Below, in pieces: positions 1-4,172 of a stretch of 6,052 nt of DNA (position 1 is its first letter; each line of letters starts with the position of its first letter). The notes under the pieces were generated by a model. It did not search any database. It was not told where the DNA came from and saw only the letters and a program-made list of their open reading frames with translations. This DNA comes from Campylobacteraceae bacterium (GTDB taxonomy: Bacteria > Campylobacterota > Campylobacteria > Campylobacterales > Campylobacteraceae). Made by a program: the position numbers and the translations under genes. The stretch is from assembly GCA_031290675.1 (NCBI GenBank), contig JAITNC010000020.1, positions 1-6,052 of the forward strand, in the 5' to 3' direction.

Positions 1-141
1 TCCAAAAATTCATTTGTCAGAGTCTTTGGCAAACCAAACAGCCACGAAGGACGCAGAATGGCGGTAGTTTTGGTACAAGACGAGCTTGAGAGAGCGAAAA
101 AACGAGCAGAGGAGATAGTAGGGCGGATAAGGATAGTTTGA
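1..141 (+). CDS. purT: C-terminal end of formate-dependent phosphoribosylglycinamide formyltransferase (PurT), partial
   Basis: Frame 1 is open from the first base to a TGA at 139-141, giving the last 46 residues of a protein that starts outside the window. The tail reads VRVFGKP at residues 6-12, then EGRRMAVVL at 16-24, then an Ala/Glu/Lys-rich helix ending in GRIRIV. The FGKP...GRRM-V-L pattern followed by a helix is the typical C-terminal domain of PurT, the ATP-grasp enzyme that formylates glycinamide ribonucleotide with formate in purine synthesis. PurK, a relative, usually has YGK...GRKMGH here, so PurT fits better. The catalytic ATP-grasp part is not visible. It lies on the same strand as the downstream operon but is separated from it by about 870 bp of repeat-rich DNA, so it is probably a separate transcription unit. 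The product name is inferred from this short tail only. Confidence 0.75.
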   Translation, partial: SKNSFVRVFGKPNSHEGRRMAVVLVQDELERAKKRAEEIVGRIRIV

Positions 142-151
142 ACAATGCCCC

Positions 152-190
152 CTCCGTCATTGCGAGCCTGCTTGCAGGCGTGGCAATCCA
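152..190 (+). repeat. Palindromic repeat A, copy 1
   Basis: A 39-bp unit with conserved ends CTCCGTCATTGCGAG (152-166) and GTGGCAATCCA (180-190) around a variable 13-nt core. It folds as a hairpin: ATTGC 159-163 pairs with GCAAT 183-187, and GCCTGC 166-171 pairs with GCAGGC 174-179 around a TT loop. It begins 10 bp after the purT stop. No T-run follows, so it is not a standard intrinsic terminator, though it could block or protect the 3' end of purT mRNA. Similar ATTGCGAG...GGCAATCC repeats are, as I recall, scattered between genes in many bacteria. Confidence 0.8.
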
Positions 191-192
191 CG

Positions 193-228
193 TTTTACGG
201 AGATTTTGCAAGCAAGATCTCCTAACCT
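193..228. repeat. Hairpin module 2, left copy
   Basis: GGAGAT 199-204 pairs with ATCTCC 217-222, and TTGC 206-209 pairs with GCAA 212-215 around an AA loop, giving an almost continuous 11-bp stem with one T-G wobble. The outer sequence TTTTACGGAGATTTT (193-207) is perfectly complementary to 860-874, and ATCTCCTAACCT (217-228) to 825-836. The module therefore has its own hairpin and a distant inverted partner in the right half. Confidence 0.7.
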
Positions 229-244
229 AACCCTTTATGTTCTC

Positions 245-364
245 TGGCACAGCTCTTTTGCGCCAATACGTCGTTGAGTGCTCGCCTGCGTCGTCATATA
301 CCAGTTCGTATTATTCCTAGCAGGCTCACTCTCTGCCTCGTCTTGGCACAAAATAGCTGTGCCA
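245..364. repeat. Imperfect inverted repeat C within the left half
   Basis: Left arm 245-289 and right arm 320-364 are imperfect reverse complements of about 45 bp around a 30-nt loop. The tips TGGCACAGCT (245-254) and AGCTGTGCCA (355-364) match perfectly over 10 bp. Next comes TTTTGCGCCAATACG against the complement of a TTTTGTGCCAAGACG sequence, and GCCTGC 284-289 pairs with GCAGGC 320-325. A smaller hairpin, TGGCACA 344-350 with TGTGCCA 358-364, competes with the long fold. The right half of the region has no counterpart, so this unit looks inserted into the left half or lost from the right. Confidence 0.7.
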
Positions 365-400
365 TAAAATCATAAATTTGGTATGTTTGGATAGCTCGGC

Positions 401-464
401 TTTTACAATTTTTAGCTTGTTCAATCCACACTAACTTTGTTGCAATTTCGCCGCGCTCGCTCAC
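401..464 (+). repeat. Middle inverted repeat M, left arm
   Basis: The 21 bp from TTTTACAATTTTTAGC (401-421) are perfectly complementary to 800-820, and the 26 bp at 439-464, containing TTTCGCCGCGCTCGCTCAC, to 756-781. The 17-18 nt between these blocks have diverged, though a CACAC...TAA core remains alignable. The arm mixes an AT-rich outer half with a GC-rich inner half. No coding signal was seen. Confidence 0.85.
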
Positions 465-469
465 TAATT

Positions 470-503
470 CCCCTCTGCGGAGGGGTGTCCGTAGGACGGG
501 GTG
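470..503 (+). repeat. GC-rich double hairpin B
   Basis: CCCCTC 470-475 pairs with GAGGGG 480-485 around TGCG. It is followed at once by GTCC 487-490 pairing with GGAC 494-497 around GTA, then GGGGTGG and a T-rich run (504-510). CCCC 470-473 could instead pair with GGGG 498-501. The CCCCTC...GAGGGGTGTCC...GGACGGGGTGG layout resembles, from memory, another short intergenic repeat seen in diverse bacteria. The T-rich run makes a weak terminator role conceivable, but it lies over 300 nt past purT. It has no inverted partner in the right half. Confidence 0.6.
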
Positions 504-523
504 GTTTTTCTTTGCCCTCTTGT

Positions 524-555
524 GTCATTGTGAGGAGCGAAGCGACGTGACAATC
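524..555 (+). repeat. Palindromic repeat A, copy 2 (degraded ends)
   Basis: GTCATTGTGAG (524-534), then core GAGCGAAGCGAC (535-546), then GTGACAATC (547-555). It has the same layout as copy 1 but a different core, and the outer CTCC and CCA bases are not preserved. It matches the reverse complement of copy 3 (623-654) at 31 of 32 positions; the only difference is A550 against C628. The core contains GCGAAGC, a sequence known to form an unusually stable DNA mini-hairpin. Confidence 0.8.
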
Positions 556-620
556 TCAGTTATTCGTTAAAATACAAACACAATACATTCGCTAACGCTA
601 AGTCATAACAAAAGAAGGAG

Positions 621-658
621 TGGATTGCCACGTCGCTTCGCTCCTCACAATGACGGAG
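621..658 (-). repeat. Palindromic repeat A, copy 3 (inverted)
   Basis: On the minus strand this reads CTCCGTCATTGTGAG, core GAGCGAAGCGAC, then GTGGCAATCCA, so both conserved ends are complete. With copy 2 it could form a 32-bp stem with a 67-nt AT-rich loop (556-622). The near-identity of copies 2 and 3, compared with the diverged cores of copies 1 and 4, suggests this pair arose or was homogenised more recently. Confidence 0.8.
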
Positions 659-755
659 GTGGTGGACATAACCAAATTTACAAAATTTTAGCGCCAGTTT
701 TTCGCACGATAATGAGGCGCAAATGAAGCCCGCAAGCGGTGCGTACTAAACGTAC
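659..755. other. Non-coding stretch with short hairpins
   Basis: No gene is recognisable here. GCGCC 691-695 can pair with GGCGC 716-720, and CGTAC 742-746 with GTACG 752-756. A short block at 666-680 is almost complementary to 373-386, but that pairing would cross the nested pairs rather than fit within them. The left side between the inner and middle pairs (465-523) is different sequence carrying hairpin B, so the two halves are not symmetrical here. Confidence 0.5.
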
Positions 756-820
756 GTGAGCGAGCGCGGCGAAATTGCAACGACATTAGCGTGTGAAATA
801 ACAAGCTAAAAATTGTAAAA
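756..820 (-). repeat. Middle inverted repeat M, right arm
   Basis: Reverse complement of 401-464: 756-781 matches 439-464 perfectly (26 bp) and 800-820 matches 401-421 perfectly (21 bp), with a diverged centre at 782-799. In this half the arm is followed within 5 nt by hairpin module 2 (825), while in the left half the two are about 170 bp apart. Confidence 0.85.
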
Positions 821-824
821 GACA

Positions 825-874
825 AGGTTAGGAGATTTTACAAAGGCTTGCCCTGCCGTAAAATCTCCGTAAAA
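825..874 (-). repeat. Hairpin module 2, right copy
   Basis: GGAGATTTTAC 831-841 pairs with GTAAAATCTCC 858-868, an 11-bp perfect stem with a 16-nt loop; GGC 845-847 can pair with GCC 855-857 inside the loop. Its flanks are complementary to the left copy (825-836 with 217-228; 860-874 with 193-207), but the loop and upper stem differ: 23 nt here (837-859) against 9 nt on the left (208-216). Both copies thus keep a hairpin by different sequences. Confidence 0.7.
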
Positions 875-876
875 GA

Positions 877-915
877 TGGATTGCCACATTTGAGTACAAA
901 CTCGCAATGACGGAG
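877..915 (-). repeat. Palindromic repeat A, copy 4 (inverted)
   Basis: On the minus strand the ends are identical to copy 1, with CTCCGTCATTGCGAG and GTGGCAATCCA at the same 13-nt spacing. The core differs: TTTG TACT CAAA here against CCTG CTTG CAGG in copy 1. Both cores are self-complementary at the same four pairs. This copy closes the composite region on the operon side, about 90 bp before nfu. Confidence 0.8.
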
Positions 916-925
916 AGTAAAAGTC

Positions 926-951
926 TAAATTTTTCACTAACTTTTTAAAAT
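926..951 (+). promoter_or_regulatory. Possible promoter for the nfu-tkt operon
   Basis: Between the last repeat and nfu lies AT-rich DNA with a TAAAAT hexamer (946-951) preceded by T-runs at about 928-933 and 942-946. Campylobacterota housekeeping promoters often have a TATAAT-like -10 box, T-rich periodic upstream DNA and no clear -35 box, which fits loosely. This would give a 5' leader of about 50 nt. It is a guess from composition; no -35 match was found, and TTAAAT at 978-983 is an alternative. Confidence 0.25.
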
Positions 952-1007
952 TAAGAGGCTTTTAATCGCATTTGTAGTTAAATAAATGCCTTTTTAGGAG
1001 AAGTGAT

Positions 1008-1280
1008 ATGATTCCATTTACAGATGAAGAGCTTTTGCCGGTTGTTTCCAAAATACTTGACAAAGTAAGGCCGATGTTGGTCAAAGACGGCGGCGATATG
1101 AAGCTGCTCGCTATAAAAAACGGGCGTGTTTTTATACAATTTCAAGGCGCTTGCAACGGTTGCGCATCAAGCGACCTGACGCTAAAATTTGGCGTTGAGA
1201 GGCAGCTGCGTATAGACATACACCCCCAAATGGAAGTCGTAAATGTTCCGATTGGGAGCGAATTGGAGAGTTATCAATGA
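1008..1280 (+). CDS. nfu: NifU C-terminal-domain (Nfu-type) iron-sulfur carrier protein
   Basis: A 90-residue cytosolic protein consisting of a single Nfu domain, which binds an Fe-S cluster, usually between two subunits, and passes it to target enzymes. The signature is visible: VRPMLVKDGGD at residues 20-30, then FQGACNGCASS at 45-55 with the CxxC cysteines at C49 and C52. It lacks the N-terminal IscU-like part of full NifU and the A-type domain of NfuA, consistent with the short stand-alone form found in Campylobacter and Helicobacter. AGGAG at 996-1000 lies 7 nt before the ATG, supporting this start. It is the first gene of the operon, and its TGA overlaps the murE ATG by 4 nt (ATGA), suggesting translational coupling. 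The symbol is a family name; the exact targets are unknown. Confidence 0.93.
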   Translation: MIPFTDEELLPVVSKILDKVRPMLVKDGGDMKLLAIKNGRVFIQFQGACNGCASSDLTLKFGVERQLRIDIHPQMEVVNVPIGSELESYQ

Positions 1281-2578
1281 AATACGAAGTAAAAAACCAA
1301 CCATTTAGCCACATCAGCGACAACTCAAAAGAGGCTGACAAAACTTGTGCTTTTCTCAAAACGGCGCAAAATAGAGCCTACGAGAGCGAGGCTTTGCAAA
1401 ACGGCTGCCTTCACACTCTAAGCGTTGAGGAGTGTTTCAAGCTCTTAGGGATAAATCCACAGATGAAGATAGTCGGCATCACAGGCACGAACGGCAAAAC
1501 GACAACTGCGGCGGCGATATACTCCATACTTTTGGATATGGGCAAAAAAGCAGCCCTTCAAGGCACGAGAGGCTGTTTTATCAACGATGAGTGCGTGGAC
1601 GAGAAGAGCCTCACGACGCCGTCTATCTTTCACACTATGATAAATATGCACAAAGCGACGCAGCAGGGGTGCGATTATTTCGTCATGGAGGTGAGTTCTC
1701 ACGCTATCGTGCAAGAGCGGGCTGAGGGGCTTAGATTTGCGCTTAAGATATTTACAAATATCTCGCAAGACCACCTTGATTTTCACAAAAGTATGCGTGA
1801 GTATATAAACGTCAAAAGTTCATTTTTCGCTGACGATACGCCAAAACTCATCAATAAAGACGATGAGAGTATCCGCTACAACCTCAAAAATACGCTCACT
1901 TACGGCATAGAAAAAAGCGCGACTTATCAAGTAACGGCTTACGGATTGCGTGGCGGCATAGAGGCGGCGGTACAGTATATGGGCAAGACGTACCAGCTTA
2001 GCTCCTCTTTGCATGGCAAGTTCAACTTATATAACATTTTGGCTGCGGTATCGGCGGTTCATATACTTGAAAAGGCGGATTTTGCCGCTATAAACGACGC
2101 TTTGGGAAATTTCGCGGGAGTTAGCGGACGCATGGAAGTGGCGAGCAGCGAACCGCTTGTCATCGTGGATTTTGCGCATACACCGGACGGTATAGAAAAA
2201 GTATTGGAAGCGATGAGAGAAAACGAGCTTGTTGTGGTATTTGGAGCGGGCGGAGACAGAGATAAGAGTAAACGTCCGCTTATGGGCAAGATAGCCTCCA
2301 GATACGCCAAAAGGCTCTATGTTACGAGCGACAATCCAAGAAGCGAGGAGATAGAGGATATCATAGACGACATCATGCAAGGCATAGAAAAAAGCGATGG
2401 CGTGTACCGTATAGGCGATAGAAAAGAGGCCACCATAGCGGCTTTGGAGAGCCTGAAGGGCAGAGAGGTTTTGATGATACTCGGCAAAGGCGATGAGAGT
2501 TATCAGGAGATAAAAGGGGTCAAGCACCCATACAGCGACAAAGAGGTCGTACAAACATTTTTGAAAGCAAAAAGCTGA
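1277..2578 (+). CDS. murE: UDP-N-acetylmuramoyl-L-alanyl-D-glutamate--2,6-diaminopimelate ligase (MurE)
   Basis: A cytosolic Mur ligase that adds meso-diaminopimelate to UDP-MurNAc-L-Ala-D-Glu using ATP, in peptidoglycan precursor synthesis. In the 433-residue product I see the ATP loop GITGTNGKTTT (67-77), LTTPS (112-116), MEVSSHA (137-143), FTNISQDHLDFH (159-170), and YINVK (176-180), whose K180 is the likely carbamylated lysine. Further on are FNLYN (249-253), GRMEV (284-288), DFAHTPDGIEKVL (298-310), VFGAGGDRDKSKRP (321-334) and DNPR (352-355). DNPR is the motif selecting meso-DAP over lysine, fitting a Gram-negative wall. At 433 residues it is shorter than E. coli MurE (about 495), mostly in the N-terminal UDP-binding region. 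The common GKGHE is GKGDE here (403-407). It starts inside the nfu stop codon and has no separate promoter. Confidence 0.97.
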   Translation: MKYEVKNQPFSHISDNSKEADKTCAFLKTAQNRAYESEALQNGCLHTLSVEECFKLLGINPQMKIVGITGTNGKTTTAAAIYSILLDMGKKAALQGTRGCFINDECVDEKSLTTPSIFHTMINMHKATQQGCDYFVMEVSSHAIVQERAEGLRFALKIFTNISQDHLDFHKSMREYINVKSSFFADDTPKLINKDDESIRYNLKNTLTYGIEKSATYQVTAYGLRGGIEAAVQYMGKTYQLSSSLHGKFNLYNILAAVSAVHILEKADFAAINDALGNFAGVSGRMEVASSEPLVIVDFAHTPDGIEKVLEAMRENELVVVFGAGGDRDKSKRPLMGKIASRYAKRLYVTSDNPRSEEIEDIIDDIMQGIEKSDGVYRIGDRKEATIAALESLKGREVLMILGKGDESYQEIKGVKHPYSDKEVVQTFLKAKS

Positions 2579-2614
2579 TAAAATGCTACCAATAAATATT
2601 ATAAGGTTATAGCG

Positions 2615-2980
2615 ATGATGTTTGAAATGCTTTACAGCAAAATACACCGAGCCACCGTAACAGACGCAAATCTCAACTACACGGGTTCTATCACGATAGA
2701 TAGGGATTTGATAGATTTGGCAAATCTCAAAATCGGGCAAAAAGTTGATATCGTCAATATCAATAACGGCGAGCGCTTTAGTACTTATGTGATAGAAGGC
2801 GTTCCTGGCAGCAAAACCATCTGTCTAAACGGAGCGGCGGCGAGAAAAGCGCAGATAGGCGACAAAATCATCATCATATCGTATGTGATGATAAGCGATG
2901 AGGAGTTGAAAAGCTTCAAACCTGCCATCGTTTTGGTAGACGAGCAAAACAATATAATAAAAAAAGAGGAGCACCTGTAA
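2615..2980 (+). CDS. panD: Aspartate 1-decarboxylase precursor (PanD)
   Basis: Makes beta-alanine from L-aspartate for pantothenate and coenzyme A. The 121-residue proenzyme should self-cleave between G24 and S25 (YTGSITID, 22-29), turning S25 into the pyruvoyl cofactor. With the first ATG, numbering matches the E. coli enzyme: K9, H11, Y22, R54, Y58 and the NGAAA loop at 72-76. This supports 2615 over the second ATG at 2618. A weak TAAGG (2602-2606) lies 8 nt upstream. The gene follows murE by 36 nt, and its TAA shares one base with the ybaB ATG (TAATG). No separate maturation factor is seen nearby. Confidence 0.97.
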   Translation: MMFEMLYSKIHRATVTDANLNYTGSITIDRDLIDLANLKIGQKVDIVNINNGERFSTYVIEGVPGSKTICLNGAAARKAQIGDKIIIISYVMISDEELKSFKPAIVLVDEQNNIIKKEEHL

Positions 2981-3288
2981 TGTTTGACGGAGTTGATTTC
3001 TCAAAAATGGGCGCGATGCTTGAAGAGGCTCAAAAAAAAGCGCAGGAGCTGCAAGATGAGGCTAAGTCCAAGACTTTCAGCGCAAAAAGCGGCGGCGGGC
3101 TTGTGAGTGTGAGCTGTAACGGCAGCGGCGAAGTGATAGACATCACTGTGGACGATTCACTTTTGGGCGACAAAGATGCTATGCAGATTTTGCTCATATC
3201 GTGTGTCAATGACGTGCTTAAGATGGTTGAAGAGGAAAGACGACAGCTAGCCTCCAAAATGCTCGGCGGTTTCGGCGGACTAAGATAA
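2980..3288 (+). CDS. ybaB: YbaB/EbfC family nucleoid-associated DNA-binding protein
   Basis: A 102-residue small protein of the YbaB/EbfC family, homodimers that bind DNA and associate with the nucleoid. The fold is recognisable: an N-terminal charged helix (MGAMLEEAQKKAQELQDEAK, about 10-29), a strand region with SGGGLVSVSCNGSGEVIDITVDD (37-59), then a helix with ISCVNDVLKMVEEERRQ (73-89) and a Gly-rich tail (GGFGGLR). AGAGGA at 2965-2970 precedes the ATG by 9 nt. In many bacteria ybaB sits between dnaX and recR. Here it is downstream of panD, a pairing I recall from Helicobacter. The start overlaps the panD stop by one base, implying coupled translation. Regulatory targets cannot be read from the sequence. 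Confidence 0.93.
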   Translation: MFDGVDFSKMGAMLEEAQKKAQELQDEAKSKTFSAKSGGGLVSVSCNGSGEVIDITVDDSLLGDKDAMQILLISCVNDVLKMVEEERRQLASKMLGGFGGLR

Positions 3289-3295
3289 TACAGAT

Positions 3296-3301
3296 AAAGG
3301 A
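3296..3301 (+). promoter_or_regulatory. Ribosome binding site deciding the ispA start
   Basis: AAAGGA lies in the 19-nt gap after ybaB. It is 6 nt from a TTG at 3308 and 12 nt from an in-frame ATG at 3314. The spacing favours the TTG, the codon type favours the ATG; the two products differ by only two residues. Confidence 0.55.
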
Positions 3302-3307
3302 TTTTAT

Positions 3308-4162
3308 TTGCATATGACGCTTTTGGAAGAGTTTGAAGAGTTTTTGAACTCTCACCTCTTGAGTACAGAGAGTTTTCACCCGCACTTCAATGAGGCGTAT
3401 AGAAAGATGTTTGGTGCGGGCGGCAAGAGATTTCGTCCGCTTTTACTGCTCGGCACGCTGCGAGCCATCAACCCGCTGCTTGTGCGAAACGCTATGTATG
3501 CCGCACTTGCTTTGGAGATGATACACACGTACTCGCTCATACACGACGACCTGCCCGCCATGGACAACGCACCCTTGCGGCGCGGCGTGGATACTCTACA
3601 CGTAACTTATGATGAGGTAACGGCTATCTTGATAGCTGACGCACTCAATACAGATGCTTTTTTGATACTTTCGCAAATGCCGATAGACGACAAAAGCAAA
3701 ACTACTCTTTGCGCTATTTTGGCGAAAAATGCAGGGAGTGGTGGTATGGTTTTGGGGCAGGCTTTGGACTGTTTTTTTGAGAGAAAGCCGCTTGATGAGG
3801 AGCAGCTCATCTTTTTGCACAAACACAAAACCGCAAGACTTATCGCCGCAGCCATACAGATGGGGGCGGTTATCGGCGGCTCAGACGTAAAAACGCAAAA
3901 CGAGCTTTATGATTTTGGCTTGGAGCTTGGTCTTTTATTTCAGATACACGATGATATCATAGACGCTACAAAAAGCTCAAGCGAAGCGGGCAAACCAACC
4001 CATAACGACACAGATAAAAACTCTTTTGTCAATCTTTTGGGGTTGAGAGAAGCCACGAAAAGACGGGACGACAAGATAAATGAGCTGAAAAAACGCTCTG
4101 AGGGGTTTGGCGATAAGCTTGAGGCGCATTTTGTGAAAATACTAAATAACAGTTTCAAATAA
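3308..4162 (+). CDS. ispA: Short-chain polyprenyl diphosphate synthase, probably farnesyl diphosphate synthase (IspA)
   Basis: Condenses isopentenyl diphosphate with allylic diphosphates to give C10-C20 prenyl diphosphates, feeding undecaprenyl carrier and quinone side chains. With the TTG start the product has 284 residues. Motifs: GGKRFRP (38-44); first Asp-rich motif IHDDLPAMD (78-86) with D80, D81 and D86, the two-residue-longer bacterial type; GMVLGQALD (146-154); K174-T175; and second Asp-rich motif FQIHDDIID (211-219) with D215, D216 and D219. The aromatic Y75, five residues before the first Asp-rich motif, is the E. coli IspA-like arrangement favouring C15, but chain length cannot be settled from sequence. 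The start is ambiguous: TTG at 3308 has better RBS spacing, ATG at 3314 gives 282 residues. It lies 19 nt after ybaB and 10 nt before tkt. Confidence 0.93.
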   Translation: MHMTLLEEFEEFLNSHLLSTESFHPHFNEAYRKMFGAGGKRFRPLLLLGTLRAINPLLVRNAMYAALALEMIHTYSLIHDDLPAMDNAPLRRGVDTLHVTYDEVTAILIADALNTDAFLILSQMPIDDKSKTTLCAILAKNAGSGGMVLGQALDCFFERKPLDEEQLIFLHKHKTARLIAAAIQMGAVIGGSDVKTQNELYDFGLELGLLFQIHDDIIDATKSSSEAGKPTHNDTDKNSFVNLLGLREATKRRDDKINELKKRSEGFGDKLEAHFVKILNNSFK

Positions 4163-4172
4163 GGACAAAACT

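Larger units (their letters stand above)
152..915. repeat. Composite nested inverted-repeat region between purT and nfu
   Basis: This region has no gene with supportable coding signal. It is bounded by a perfect 15-bp terminal inverted repeat, CTCCGTCATTGCGAG at 152-166 and its complement at 901-915. Inside are mostly nested pairs: 152-207 with 860-915 (equal 56-bp lengths), 217-228 with 825-836, 401-421 with 800-820, 439-464 with 756-781, and 524-555 with 623-654. The left half carries about 168 bp more than the right between the outer and middle pairs; that extra DNA includes its own inverted repeat (245-364). There is no transposase, and no obvious target-site duplication flanks the ends. 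It could be a MITE-like element, an accumulation of repeats inserting into one another, or an old inverted duplication that has diverged. The pairings are directly visible; the origin is inference. Confidence 0.8.

Noticed and set aside
159..187. Intrinsic terminator for purT
   Set aside because: The hairpin is strong but is followed by CCACGTTTTAC rather than a T-run, and the same repeat recurs three more times away from gene ends.
17..211. 64-residue minus-strand reading frame over the purT tail and repeat A copy 1
   Set aside because: It is antisense to purT and its N-terminal half translates the palindromic repeat (WIATPASRLAM-type peptide), a familiar artefact of such repeats.
142..930. 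Target-site duplication flanking the composite region
   Set aside because: The bases just outside 152 and 915 (AACAATGCCC and AGTAAAAGTC) share no convincing direct repeat.
142..1007. CRISPR array
   Set aside because: The repeats are inverted, differ in core and spacing, and lack regular spacers; no cas genes are present.
142..1007. tRNA or other structured RNA gene
   Set aside because: No cloverleaf with a TTC-A T-loop or CCA-end layout was found; the hairpins belong to repeat families.
2027..2740. 237-residue minus-strand reading frame
   Set aside because: It lies opposite murE and panD, both of which have full family motifs; the antisense peptide is Tyr/Phe/Ile-rich with no recognisable domain.
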